Shown here piece after piece: positions 1 through 8,125 of a stretch of DNA of 64,000 nucleotides (position 1 is its first letter; every line of letters starts with the position of its first letter). This stretch comes from JARFQH01 sp963825595 (GTDB lineage: Bacteria > Desulfobacterota > Desulfobacteria > Desulfobacterales > SG8-13). The notes beneath the pieces were generated by a model, which did no database searches, had not been told where the DNA came from, and saw nothing but the letters and a program-made list of their open reading frames with translations. Made by a program: the position numbers and the translations under genes. The stretch spans positions 62,001 through 126,000 of the forward strand of contig CAWGUE010000004.1 of NCBI GenBank assembly GCA_963825595.1, written 5' to 3'.

Positions 1-15
1 CATGACGGATTGCAC
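1..15 (-). CDS. start of an unidentified gene, cut by the window edge
   Basis: A strong ribosome-binding site (AAGGAGG on the minus strand, positions 21-27) is followed after five bases by a GTG at 13-15, and then codons for Q-S-V and an ATG at the edge. This looks like the start of the next gene downstream of the TusA-like gene, in the same direction. Only five codons are visible, so no function can be given. The ATG at 1-3 is too far from the ribosome-binding site to be the better start. Confidence 0.35.
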
Positions 16-90
16 GGCGGCCTCCTTGTTATGAACCAACAGCGGGGGTACCGGTTTGTCCTGTCGGCAATGCCGGCCCCCCGGCAGCTG

Positions 91-333
91 CTAGACTTGG
101 CGTTTAATGAAAAACTTGATGACTTTGCCGTCTTGCTCGGTTTTCAAGATTTCATTACCGCTCGTGCGAGCCCAGGCGGGGAAATCGGTCATTGAACCGG
201 GATCTGTCGAATGGGCTTCGATCACCTGACCGATTTCAACTTCCTTGATTCCTTTGCTGACCTTCACAACCGGCATGGGGCAGGGCAAACCTTTTAGATC
301 CATTACTTTATCGACTTTAACTTCTTCACTCAT
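91..333 (-). CDS. TusA/SirA-like sulfur carrier protein
   Basis: An 80-residue protein with the TusA signature: a CPMP motif near the N-terminus (in GLPCPMPVVK), whose Cys carries persulfide sulfur in this family. Family members pass sulfur between cytoplasmic enzymes for tRNA thiolation, molybdenum cofactor work or dissimilatory sulfur metabolism. The ATG at 333 is chosen because GGAGGAG lies just upstream; an ATG at 363 would add ten residues that homologues lack. It lies 36 bases downstream of the DsrE-like gene, so the two are probably co-transcribed. TusA-DsrE pairs are common in sulfur-metabolising bacteria, so a role in sulfur trafficking is likely, but the acceptor cannot be told from sequence. 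Confidence 0.85.
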   Translation of the reverse strand: MSEEVKVDKVMDLKGLPCPMPVVKVSKGIKEVEIGQVIEAHSTDPGSMTDFPAWARTSGNEILKTEQDGKVIKFFIKRQV

Positions 334-369
334 GACAACTCCTCCTGATGATATTGAATTCAATTCGGT

Positions 370-957
370 TTAGATGAACAGTTGAATGCGGCTGTTGCCG
401 GCTTCTTCCAGAAATTTGGCGACACCGCAGAACGTCAACCCCTCGTAGTCGATCATCTCTTCACGTTTGAAGCCCATCAGATCCATGGACATTTCGCACA
501 CGAATATTTTCACACCCAGCTCTTCGGCCATCGCCAGCATTTGCTCCAGCGAAGCGACGTTCTTCTTTTTCATCAATGACTTCATCATGGTCGTTCCCAT
601 GCCGCCCATGTTCATCTTCGATAATTTCGTCTCGCTGGTACCCTTGGGTAGCATGGTGCCGAACATCTTGCTCATGATGTCTTTGCCGCCCACGGTCTTG
701 TTCTTGTCCCTGAGTACCGGTGTGCCCCAGAACGTAAAGAACATCACTGCCTCCATTCCCATCGCCACCGCTCCGGTAGCGACGACAAAAGACGCCAAAA
801 CCTTGTCCAGGTCGCCGCTGAAGACGATCATGGAGACTTTAGGCTCGGTCGCCTTTTTATCGAGAATATCGACACGGGTCTTGAGTGCCGCCAGCTGCTC
901 CTCAATTTGTTGCAGGCTGACATCATTTTGCGGGATAATCTTTTCGGCGTGTTGCAT
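370..957 (-). CDS. DsrE/DsrF/DrsH-like family protein (DsrE2 type)
   Basis: A 195-residue protein with a coiled-coil-prone N-terminal extension of about 45 residues, then a DsrE2-type domain starting at VSMIVFSGDLDK, a hydrophobic GAVAMGMEAVMFFTFWG stretch, and a conserved Cys in KIFVCEMSMDLMG. In this family such a Cys binds persulfide and the proteins work with TusA; some are membrane-associated. The ATG at 957 has GGAGG five bases upstream; an in-frame ATG at 969 overlaps that ribosome-binding site and is less likely. It heads the pair DsrE2-TusA. The AT-rich upstream gap (958-1169) probably holds its promoter. Often annotated as a peroxiredoxin-family protein, which would be misleading. 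Confidence 0.8.
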   Translation of the reverse strand: MQHAEKIIPQNDVSLQQIEEQLAALKTRVDILDKKATEPKVSMIVFSGDLDKVLASFVVATGAVAMGMEAVMFFTFWGTPVLRDKNKTVGGKDIMSKMFGTMLPKGTSETKLSKMNMGGMGTTMMKSLMKKKNVASLEQMLAMAEELGVKIFVCEMSMDLMGFKREEMIDYEGLTFCGVAKFLEEAGNSRIQLFI

Positions 958-1169
958 GGTATCCTCCATTTGTTTATGGTGTTATATAAATATTAGATAT
1001 AATAACAGTCATATATATTAATTTACCTCTTTTTTGGTATACGCTATGAACCTTATGTGCGTAATTACAGTCTTTCGCTCATGGACAGGACAGATTTTGT
1101 GTTGCGGGAATATTGCCGGGGGCAGATTCCGTTTGGCGATTCCCGGATAACGATTTAGCTCGCGTCTGC
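958..1169. other. AT-rich intergenic region upstream of the DsrE2-like gene
   Basis: Very AT-rich between about 960 and 1045. Several TATATA-like hexamers could be a -10 element for the minus-strand DsrE2 gene, so I do not choose one. Positions 981-1006 have matching ends (GTTAT and ATAAC) around an AT-rich core, a weak dyad that might be a regulator site. No gene is visible. Confidence 0.3.
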
Positions 1170-1649
1170 TTACACCATAAGCTCTTTTACCGCCTCCATT
1201 GACGACTTGAGCAGGTCGAGATTGATGAGCAGGAGTTTCCGTTGTTCATGAGGGATCTGAAGCAAGACCTGTTCATGTACGTCGTTCATAAAGTCTTTTA
1301 TGTCGTTCAGTTTTTTTTGGCCTTCGGCCGTCAGGCTCAGCAGGCGCACGCGCGAGTCTTCCGGGTCCTTTATGCGTTGTATGTACCCCTTTTCTTTAAG
1401 GCCGTTGATGATGATCGAAATCCGGCTCTTGACCACATTCATTTTCTGGGCGATACCCTTGGGTGTCAGGTAGCGTTCGTCGCCGAAAAGCAAGAGGCAG
1501 CGCAATTCGGCATCGGGAAGGCTGAATCTGTCACTCTGATACTGCATGCGCTCCTGGCAGCACTGATACAGACGGTTCACCAGGACCTGAAACTGCTCCA
1601 GTTGAAAAGGCGTTATATTGGGCATGAGGGTCGGCGAATTATTGTTCAT
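1170..1649 (-). CDS. MarR-family transcriptional regulator
   Basis: A winged-helix regulator of about 160 residues. The central part (LPDAELRCLLLFGDERYLTPKG, then NVVKSRISIIINGLKEKGYIQR, then DSRVRLLSLTAEGQKKL) is the classic MarR helix-turn-helix and wing, with the DSR-x-R wing motif. MarR proteins bind palindromes as dimers and usually repress their own gene. The ATG at 1649 is chosen because the promoter -10 element ends eight bases upstream; the ORF's earlier start lies inside the promoter. Another possible start is ATG 1625, which also lacks a ribosome-binding site. The ligand is unknown. Its neighbour downstream is the DsrE2-TusA pair, so sulfur-responsive control is possible but unproven. 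Confidence 0.85.
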   Translation of the reverse strand: MNNNSPTLMPNITPFQLEQFQVLVNRLYQCCQERMQYQSDRFSLPDAELRCLLLFGDERYLTPKGIAQKMNVVKSRISIIINGLKEKGYIQRIKDPEDSRVRLLSLTAEGQKKLNDIKDFMNDVHEQVLLQIPHEQRKLLLINLDLLKSSMEAVKELMV

Positions 1650-1656
1650 GGCGTGA

Positions 1657-1685
1657 ACTATAAACAAAGAGAAATGCCGTGTCAA
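1657..1685 (-). promoter_or_regulatory. sigma-70 type promoter of the MarR gene
   Basis: On the minus strand TTGACA (1680-1685) and TATAGT (1657-1662) are separated by exactly 17 bases. Transcription would start at about 1650, next to the ATG at 1649, so the message may have little or no leader. Confidence 0.7.
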
Positions 1686-1701
1686 GTCCTTTTGTAAAAA
1701 A

Positions 1702-1716
1702 GTTTAAATTTTAAAC
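1702..1716. promoter_or_regulatory. perfect palindrome, candidate MarR operator
   Basis: GTTTAAA-T-TTTAAAC is a perfect 7+1+7 palindrome, 16 bases upstream of the -35 element of the MarR promoter. Its size and AT-rich character fit a MarR dimer site. Binding by this MarR is an inference. Confidence 0.5.
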
Positions 1717-1816
1717 CCTAATAATATAAGCAGGTTAAGAACAAAGAGGCGGAAAGAACATTCTCTGACGGCATTCTGGATACACGGGGTTGCCAATCGG
1801 GTTGGGCGAAGGGTCG

Positions 1817-2587
1817 CTAGAACGAGAGACCGGCTTCGAAAAAGGGGCCACTGACATCGGCGTCGATGAGTACACCTTGGTAGTCGATGTCGAACTTGTC
1901 GTATCGGTATCCACCGGCAGCAAAAACGTGATCCAGAACGTTCCAGCGGATACGGCCGACCAGGCTGAAGGCTTTGTTGGAACCGAGGGAAATCCCCCGG
2001 CCTTCGGCTTCCAGGGCCAGTGCGTGCAGGGGTTGAAACTGTAGGGCGCCAAAAACCATCGGTATCGGGACAACGAAGCTTTTCGATGCTTTGCCGAGCA
2101 CTTCGTGTTCAATCTCGCCATCGAAATCGACTGCACGGACGTTGAGACCGAGGTCGATGTTGAGCATGTCGGCCGATATGGTCCTGACAAACGGAATATC
2201 GTAGTATAGCGATAGATCGAGTTCGTTCAGGGTAAATTGAGAATCACCATCGGATTCGGCGGTAAAAATTTTATCACCGATATTGAACCTGATGTTGTTA
2301 TTTTCCGCACCTTCAATTTCTATTGGAGTGGCCATGACGTAGAGATTCGGGAAAAAGCGCGGAAATTCCAAGACCATCCGGCCATCGAGTCGGGTTTCTT
2401 TGTCATACTTAAGCTCTTCCTCGATGTTGAAAGCACTGTTCGGACTGGTCAGTTCTTCCGCAATGACGCCTCCCGGAGAGAGAGGCCATCCCCGTGCGGT
2501 AAGATCCAAAACAAATTCACCGGCTGTCAGCGTCGGGGGAAACCCCAAAAAAAAGACAAGGCAGATGATCGATCCGATTTTTCTCAT
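1817..2587 (-). CDS. outer-membrane beta-barrel protein (TIGR04219-like)
   Basis: A 256-residue protein with a Sec signal peptide (MRKIGSIICLVFFLGF, cleavage near TLTAG) followed by alternating hydrophobic/polar beta strands and a C-terminal strand ending in Phe (FFEAGLSF), as expected for insertion by the BAM complex. The pattern (early GWPLSPGG, later YYDIPFV and AAGGYRYDKF) resembles the TIGR04219 outer-membrane barrel family of unknown function in deltaproteobacteria. Start ATG 2587 is preceded by GGTGG at a good distance; the ORF's earlier ATG would put residues before the signal peptide. It seems to be transcribed alone from a promoter about 130 bases upstream. Confidence 0.75.
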   Translation of the reverse strand: MRKIGSIICLVFFLGFPPTLTAGEFVLDLTARGWPLSPGGVIAEELTSPNSAFNIEEELKYDKETRLDGRMVLEFPRFFPNLYVMATPIEIEGAENNNIRFNIGDKIFTAESDGDSQFTLNELDLSLYYDIPFVRTISADMLNIDLGLNVRAVDFDGEIEHEVLGKASKSFVVPIPMVFGALQFQPLHALALEAEGRGISLGSNKAFSLVGRIRWNVLDHVFAAGGYRYDKFDIDYQGVLIDADVSGPFFEAGLSF

Positions 2588-2715
2588 TTTTCCACCACGA
2601 TTTAAATCCAATTTCCTTGTCATACGTGGGAGGCTTTGCGGCCGATCGTTCGAATACGGTTACGGGTGTTGCGACGATTCCCCTGCTGCTCGTTTGAGGT
2701 AACAGGCGCGACTTC

Positions 2716-2744
2716 ATCTTATCAAACACGCAAACTTGTGTCAA
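2716..2744 (-). promoter_or_regulatory. promoter of the outer-membrane protein gene
   Basis: Minus strand TTGACA (2739-2744) and TAAGAT (2716-2721) with a 17-base spacer. It would give a leader of roughly 120 bases before ATG 2587. The rest of the gap 2588-2884 shows no gene. Confidence 0.6.
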
Positions 2745-2884
2745 CCAAACGTATTGTTTTTGTATTACATTTGGCATGCACAATTTTGCTGGTTTATCCA
2801 GGTCAAAGGTGCAGAAGAGGCGAGCCGAGATCAGCTTAACGCCGACGGGCAAACAGGAGGGAAATTTCGACGGTAAGACGCTTT

Positions 2885-3592
2885 CTATATTCCCAGATAG
2901 GCTTTTCTGACATTTTCATTTGCCAGCAGGTTATCGGCCGAGTCGGACAATGTGATGCGACCGGTCTCCATTACATAGCCCCGATCGGCCACTTTCAGCG
3001 CCAAATTGGCATTCTGCTCGACCAGGAAGATGGTGGTGTTGTTTTCAGTGTTGATCTTTTTTATGATGTCGAAAATCCGTCGAACAATGATCGGTGCCAG
3101 ACCCAGAGACGGCTCGTCCATCAGCAGAAGGCGCGGGCGGGCCATCAGGGAGCGGGACAATGCCAGCATCTGTTGTTCACCGCCGCTGAGCGTACCGCCG
3201 GCCTGGTTGCGGCGCTCGGCAAGGATTGGAAAGAGTGAAAAGATATACTCGATGTCCTTTTTGACGGCGTCTTTATCCGGGCGCAGGAATGCACCCATGT
3301 CGAGGTTTTCCATCACCGTCAGGTAAGGGAATATTCTTCGGCCTTCAGGCACCTGGCTGATTCCGAGATCGACAACCCGGTTGGGGCTCAGGCCCTGGAT
3401 CGGCTGACCTCTGAAAAGAATATCGCCGGAACGTGGCGGTACGATGCCGCAGATCGACATCAACGTTGTGCTCTTGCCCGCCCCGTTGGCCCCGATGAGA
3501 GTGATGATTTCGCCTTCCGAGATCTCGATGCTGATACCTTTCAGAGCGTGGATGTTACCGTAATAGGTCTGGACATTTTTGAGTTCAAGCAT
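2885..3592 (-). CDS. livF: branched-chain amino-acid ABC transporter ATP-binding protein LivF
   Basis: A 235-residue ABC ATPase with Walker A GANGAGKST at 34-42, signature LSGGEQQ at 135-141 and Walker B LLLMDEP at 155-161. Length and the N-terminal LKNVQTYYGNIHALKGIS are typical of LivF, one of the two cytoplasmic ATPases that power import of leucine, isoleucine and valine (some family members import other amides or urea). It is the last gene of the livK-H-M-G-F operon and overlaps the end of livG by 8 bases, suggesting translational coupling. All catalytic motifs are intact. Confidence 0.93.
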   Translation of the reverse strand: MLELKNVQTYYGNIHALKGISIEISEGEIITLIGANGAGKSTTLMSICGIVPPRSGDILFRGQPIQGLSPNRVVDLGISQVPEGRRIFPYLTVMENLDMGAFLRPDKDAVKKDIEYIFSLFPILAERRNQAGGTLSGGEQQMLALSRSLMARPRLLLMDEPSLGLAPIIVRRIFDIIKKINTENNTTIFLVEQNANLALKVADRGYVMETGRITLSDSADNLLANENVRKAYLGI

Positions 3593-4373
3593 CGATTTCT
3601 TCTCCGAGGTAGGCTTTGATTACGGCAGGATTGTTCTTGATTTCTTGCGGTGTTCCCTGAGCAATCTTCTTGCCGTAATCCACCACAAATATCCGGTCTG
3701 AAAGGCTCATCACCAGTTTCATATCGTGTTCGATCAGCAGGATGGAGATACTTTCCTCTTGACGTAATTTCAGAATAAGTTCGTCCAGGGCGTCTGTTTC
3801 ACTTGGGTTCATACCGGCCGCCGGTTCATCAAGCAGCATAATGAACGGTTCGGTAGCCATGGCTCGTGCGATTTCCAGGCGTCGCTGGGCGCCGTAAGGC
3901 AGGTTCATGGCATATTCATTGACGAATTCCTCTATCCCGATTTTTTCCAGAATATGGTAGCTGTCTTCCACCACCTTTTTTTCTTCTTTCATCGTTGAGG
4001 GTGGTCGAAAAACAGCGCCGGCGATACCCGACTTCAGGCGACAGTGCCGACCCACCATCACGTTTTCCAGGACCGTCATGGTGGGGAATAGCCGGATGTT
4101 TTGGAAGGTTCGGGCCATGCCGGCCTCGGTCACCTTATTGGGCTTGAGTCCGTTGAGCCGGATATTCGCCTTTCCCGGCGGGCGGATGGTCATCTCGCCT
4201 TCGGTCGGAGGATAGATGCCTGTAATACAGTTGAAAAAAGTGGTTTTCCCGGCGCCATTGGGACCGATCAGCGCGACGATTTCCCCTTCCATTATATCCA
4301 GATCCAAGCTGTCCAGGGCGCGCAGGCCGCCGAAGTCCATGGTCAGGTGGTTCACTTCCAGTACCGGTTTCAT
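3585..4373 (-). CDS. livG: branched-chain amino-acid ABC transporter ATP-binding protein LivG
   Basis: A 262-residue ABC ATPase, longer than LivF as usual. Walker A GPNGAGKTT begins at residue 37, the LivG-type signature LPYGAQRRLEIARA lies around 158-171 (LivG proteins have LPYG in place of LSGG), and Walker B IMLLDEP is near 178-184. It pairs with LivF to energise the LivH-LivM channel. It lies 30 bases downstream of livM and overlaps livF by 8 bases. Confidence 0.93.
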   Translation of the reverse strand: MKPVLEVNHLTMDFGGLRALDSLDLDIMEGEIVALIGPNGAGKTTFFNCITGIYPPTEGEMTIRPPGKANIRLNGLKPNKVTEAGMARTFQNIRLFPTMTVLENVMVGRHCRLKSGIAGAVFRPPSTMKEEKKVVEDSYHILEKIGIEEFVNEYAMNLPYGAQRRLEIARAMATEPFIMLLDEPAAGMNPSETDALDELILKLRQEESISILLIEHDMKLVMSLSDRIFVVDYGKKIAQGTPQEIKNNPAVIKAYLGEEIDA

Positions 4374-4403
4374 AAATCCTTACCGCTGCGATAGATAAAG
4401 TTG

Positions 4404-5639
4404 TTATTCGTTGAGGCCTTTAAACTTGTAAGTTCGCCGTACTTCGCTGATGATGCCGCCGGGGCGAAAAACCATCATGGTCACGAGAATAAAACCGAAC
4501 AGGAGCATCCGGTATTCCGAAAAAGCTCTCAAATATTCGGGGAGAAGAATTAGGATCAAGGCACCGAAGATGACTCCGACGATGGATCCCATTCCTCCGA
4601 GCACCACGATGCACAAAATATTGATCGACTCCCAGATGGTGAAACTGGCCGGATTGATAAAAGTGGTTTTGGCGGCAAAAAGAACACCGGCCATCCCGGC
4701 CCATGTGGCACCCAGAGCGAAGGCGGTCAGCTTGGTTTTGGTGCGGTCTATCCCCATGGCCTGGCAGGCGACCTCGTCTTCCCGCAAAGCAATCCAGGCC
4801 CTTCCGATTCGCGAGTCTTTGAGTCGATTGACGACGAATATCGTGAAAATCACCAGGGCGATCATCAGAAAATAGATAAAAATAGTGGATTGCTCCAGGT
4901 TCATCTTGATACCGGGTAAACCGGGCCGTGGAATATTGGCAATTCCGCTGGGTCCGAAAGAAAATTCGTTCCAGTTTTCAAGCACCAGGCGGATAATTTC
5001 TCCGAATCCTAAAGTGACGATGGCCAGATAGTCCCCCCTGAGACGCAAAACCGGATAGCCGAGCAGGATCCCGAAAAGAGCACCCATGGCTGCGCCGATG
5101 GGCAGGGCCAACCAGAAGTTGAGGCCGAAATGATAGTTGAGCAGGGCGTAGGTATAGGCGCCGACCGCGTAGAACGCGACATACCCCAGGTCGAGTAGTC
5201 CGGCCAGACCGACCACGATGTTAATACCCAAACCGAGCATGATGTAAATCAGGGCATTGACCATGATATTGGTCTGGTACATGCCGAAGACAAAGGGATA
5301 GGCAACGGCGAAAAGAAGGATTGCCGCCAGTAACGGCAGGTGGATCCTGCGGTCTGCCATGATCCGCTGCTTGAGAGTTATCCGGTCTTGTGTATCTTCG
5401 GCCTGACTTTTTTTGCTTCCCAACTCTTTGCGCCGCAAGAAATAACGCCAGATAAAGGAAAAAAAGAAGCTGCCGACACCGACCAGCAACATGTTTTCCC
5501 AGCGCCATTCCACGCGGTTGTAAATGGTGTTGACCCGGATGACCATGATCGGGAAGGTCAAGAAGACAAACCAGAGCGAGATCAGAAACGACTTTTTAAT
5601 TTCATCTAGGTTAATCAATTTAATCCGTCCTATCATCAC
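4404..5639 (-). CDS. livM: branched-chain amino-acid ABC transporter permease LivM
   Basis: A 411-residue multi-spanning membrane protein. The last 300 residues match the LivM permease core, including GLAGLLDLGYVAFYAVGAY, LRGDYLAIVTLGFGEIIR, LREDEVACQAMGID (the loop that contacts the ATPases) and GGMGSIVGVIFGA. The N-terminal extension of about 110 residues with two extra hydrophobic segments is also present in Escherichia coli LivM, so it is not an anomaly. The ATG at 5639 has no strong ribosome-binding site, and the exact start is less certain than the product. It forms the channel with LivH. Confidence 0.9.
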   Translation of the reverse strand: MMIGRIKLINLDEIKKSFLISLWFVFLTFPIMVIRVNTIYNRVEWRWENMLLVGVGSFFFSFIWRYFLRRKELGSKKSQAEDTQDRITLKQRIMADRRIHLPLLAAILLFAVAYPFVFGMYQTNIMVNALIYIMLGLGINIVVGLAGLLDLGYVAFYAVGAYTYALLNYHFGLNFWLALPIGAAMGALFGILLGYPVLRLRGDYLAIVTLGFGEIIRLVLENWNEFSFGPSGIANIPRPGLPGIKMNLEQSTIFIYFLMIALVIFTIFVVNRLKDSRIGRAWIALREDEVACQAMGIDRTKTKLTAFALGATWAGMAGVLFAAKTTFINPASFTIWESINILCIVVLGGMGSIVGVIFGALILILLPEYLRAFSEYRMLLFGFILVTMMVFRPGGIISEVRRTYKFKGLNE

Positions 5640-5678
5640 GGGTGTGTATTCATTTGTTCGTGCTCGTCCGGATACCGG

Positions 5679-6593
5679 TTACACTTTTTCCGTTTCCGAG
5701 CGCCCCAGGATTCCCGATGGCCTGAATATCAGAATAAATACCAGGAACAGAAAGGCAAAGACATCCTCGTAGTCACTGGAGATGTAGCCCGTAAAAAAAC
5801 TTTCGGTCCAGCCCAGAACCAGGCTGCCGAGAACCGCTCCCGGGATACTGCCGATACCGCCCAGGACAGCGGCTACAAACGCTTTGATGCCTGCAATGAA
5901 GCCGATGTAAAAGTTGATCTGTCCGATATGAGAGGCGATCAGAACACCGCCGATAGCGGCCGTGGTCGATCCGACGATGAAGGTGACCGATATGACGCGG
6001 TTGACGTCAACGCCGACCAGCATGGCCATTTCCTTGTCCTGGGAAACGGCGCGCATGGCTTTTCCGATGCGGGTGAATTTGATTAAAAATGTCAGCAGCA
6101 CCATGACGATGGCGGTCGTCGAAAAAATAACGACTTGGGAAGACCGGACAATATGCTCCCAGGGTTCGAGCCACTTGAAATCGGGAATCAACGCCGGAAA
6201 GGGCAGGAAGTCGGATGTCTGGGCCAGAAGCACATAGTTTTGCAGAAAAAGCGACATGCCGATCGCGCTGATCAGGGCTGAGAGACGCGGGGCTTTCCGC
6301 AAGGGCTTGTAAGCGATCTTTTCGAGTGTGTATCCGTATGCTGCCGAATAGACCAGCGCCACCGCTGCGGCAATGAATAAGATTGCCACGGAATTCCAGC
6401 CCATGAGCGTCAGTACACCGGTGACGATCAGGGCGGTGAAGGCACCGATCATGTAGATTTCGCCGTGGGCGAAATTGATCAACTGGATGATCCCGTAGAC
6501 CATGGTGTAGCCCAGCGCAATCAGGGCGTAAATGCTGCCACGCGTGAGACCCGCCAGAAATAACTCCATGAAGTAGTCGAAATCCCAGAACAT
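5679..6593 (-). CDS. livH: branched-chain amino-acid ABC transporter permease LivH
   Basis: A 304-residue inner-membrane permease with the LivH hallmarks: N-terminal GLTRGSIYALIALGYTMVYGI, then INFAHGEIYMIGAF, the cytoplasmic coupling loop RAVSQDKEMAMLVGVDVNR, and GIKAFVAAVLGGIGSIPGA. A ribosome-binding site (GAGGAT) precedes ATG 6593. It lies about 200 bases downstream of livK, after a terminator-like hairpin, and 39 bases upstream of livM. Confidence 0.92.
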   Translation of the reverse strand: MFWDFDYFMELFLAGLTRGSIYALIALGYTMVYGIIQLINFAHGEIYMIGAFTALIVTGVLTLMGWNSVAILFIAAAVALVYSAAYGYTLEKIAYKPLRKAPRLSALISAIGMSLFLQNYVLLAQTSDFLPFPALIPDFKWLEPWEHIVRSSQVVIFSTTAIVMVLLTFLIKFTRIGKAMRAVSQDKEMAMLVGVDVNRVISVTFIVGSTTAAIGGVLIASHIGQINFYIGFIAGIKAFVAAVLGGIGSIPGAVLGSLVLGWTESFFTGYISSDYEDVFAFLFLVFILIFRPSGILGRSETEKV

Positions 6594-6742
6594 GTGAATC
6601 CTCGTTTAGGTAATTCTATTAATTTTCCGTGGTGTCGTGCAGTATGGGTTAACATCCTTGCCGCCGCCAGAGGGAGGAAACCCTGGAAAATTCTATGGAA
6701 CCATCAACTTGAAACCGGGTGGAAACGGAAGGTTGGCACGAT

Positions 6743-6780
6743 GAAAAAATTCAGGGGGAAGGCGCTGTGCCTGTCCCCCC
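6743..6780 (-). terminator. terminator-like hairpin between livK and livH
   Basis: On the minus strand a G-rich arm (6775-6780) pairs with a C-rich arm (6754-6758) through an AGGC/GCCT inner stem, followed by a run of six T (6744-6749). Placed after livK and before livHMGF, it could act as a partial terminator so that binding protein is made in excess over the membrane parts, a common pattern in ABC operons. Confidence 0.5.
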
Positions 6781-6799
6781 AATTTCATTGCATCAAGGT

Positions 6800-7921
6800 T
6801 TACTTCTCTACGTACTTGCCGTTTTCGACCTGATACATAGAAAAGCCGACACCGATGGCATCGCCTTTCTCGTCGAAACGGATCTTGCCGACCGGGGTTT
6901 CGACGTCATTGGTCTGGAGGGCTTTGCGCAGCGCATCGTATTCGGTTGACCCGGCTTTGTCGATGGCATTGAGCAGGGCCAGGGTGGCCGCATACGCCTG
7001 CGGAAAGAAAGCACCAGGGTCTTCCCCATAGGCTTTGCGGTGTTCTTCTATCGCTTCCTGGTACATGGTGTTGCTGGACAGGTCTCTGGGACCGGTGGCG
7101 TAAACGCCTTCGGCATATTTACCCGCTACTTTGATGAAGGTGTCGTCTTTAACGCCGTCATCCGAGATGAAGAGGGTTTTCATTTTTTTCTTGCGCATCT
7201 GGGTGACGATTTTCGAGGCTTCAGGGTGATAGCCGCCGAAAATCACTGCTTCTGCACCCGACTGCTTGACCTTTTGAACCACGGCGGAGTAGTCAACCGC
7301 ACCCGGGGTAATCCCCTCGTAGAGGACAACCTTGGCCCGCGGATCTTTCTCCAGGAATGCTTTGGCAAATTCGGCCAACCCCTTGCCGTAGTCTCCTTTG
7401 TCGTGCAGGACGGCAACATTCTTGACCTTCAGTACGTCGAGAGCAAAATCGACTTCCAGTTTGGCCTGGGCATCGTCAGAAGCAATGGTACGATAAAAAT
7501 TGGGATAATCTCCGCTCTGGGTCAGCCCCGGGTTGGTGGCCGACGGCGACATGGCGAGTTTTTTGGCATCCTTGTAGAGCCCAAGGGCGGCCTTTGTGGC
7601 ACCGCTGCAGATATGCCCGAGAACCACATCGGCGTTCTCGGAGATCAACTTGGTGGCCGTGTTGGTGGCGATTTCGGGTTTGCAAACGTCATCTTCGACA
7701 AGCAGTTCCACCTGTTTGCCCATGACCCCGCCTTTGGCGTTGATCTTTTTTACAACCAGTTCCGCGGCTTTGACAGTCGGGATGCCGTAGGAGGCCAAGT
7801 CACCACTGTGGGGTCCGGCGACACCGAGCTTGATAGTGTCGGCCGCAATGCCGGTTCCTGTCAATATGAATACCAGAAAAACGCCCAAGATTGCCATTGT
7901 AAACGGTTTTTTCATAAACAT
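6800..7921 (-). CDS. livK: branched-chain amino-acid ABC transporter substrate-binding protein LivK
   Basis: A 373-residue periplasmic binding protein with a Sec signal peptide (MKKPFTMAILGVFLVFILTG, cleavage near GIAA). The mature part shows the LivK/BraC pattern: IKLGVAGPHSGDLASYGIPT, then AELVVKKINAKGGVMGK, VLGHICSGATKAA, MSPSATNPGLT, and YRTIASDDAQ. It captures branched-chain amino acids for LivHMGF. ATG 7921 has AGGAGG seven bases upstream. Promoter-like boxes lie about 60-90 bases upstream, and the gene is divergent from NAD kinase. Confidence 0.92.
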   Translation of the reverse strand: MFMKKPFTMAILGVFLVFILTGTGIAADTIKLGVAGPHSGDLASYGIPTVKAAELVVKKINAKGGVMGKQVELLVEDDVCKPEIATNTATKLISENADVVLGHICSGATKAALGLYKDAKKLAMSPSATNPGLTQSGDYPNFYRTIASDDAQAKLEVDFALDVLKVKNVAVLHDKGDYGKGLAEFAKAFLEKDPRAKVVLYEGITPGAVDYSAVVQKVKQSGAEAVIFGGYHPEASKIVTQMRKKKMKTLFISDDGVKDDTFIKVAGKYAEGVYATGPRDLSSNTMYQEAIEEHRKAYGEDPGAFFPQAYAATLALLNAIDKAGSTEYDALRKALQTNDVETPVGKIRFDEKGDAIGVGFSMYQVENGKYVEK

Positions 7922-7982
7922 CTCACTTCCTCCTATTGGTTTGTAATAACGGTGAAAACACGTTCCCCCCTAAAATCATATG

Positions 7983-8012
7983 TATATAGAGCGGAAGTTT
8001 GGAACGAGTCAA
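7983..8012 (-). promoter_or_regulatory. promoter of the liv operon
   Basis: Minus strand TTGACT (8007-8012) and TATATA (7983-7988) with an 18-base spacer, 62 bases upstream of livK. It lies in the divergent gap with nadK. Confidence 0.55.
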
Positions 8013-8125
8013 GCGCGAATTTGTTATTCTGGTTCAAAAAAATATTGCCGTTTGAGGAACTTGCCTGTATGAGTGCAGGAGTTGCATCGGTGGTGTGCCG
8101 CCAAATCGACGGAGAGGCGTACAGT

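Noticed and set aside
1735..2190. 151-codon minus-strand frame overlapping the outer-membrane gene
   Set aside because: It is a shadow of the real gene at 1817-2587 in another frame, Ser/Thr-rich and without a known domain.
7040..8125. Long open frame in front of NAD kinase (would make a 646-residue protein)
   Set aside because: It is antisense to livK, has no family resemblance, and a good ribosome-binding site and start occur at 8126.
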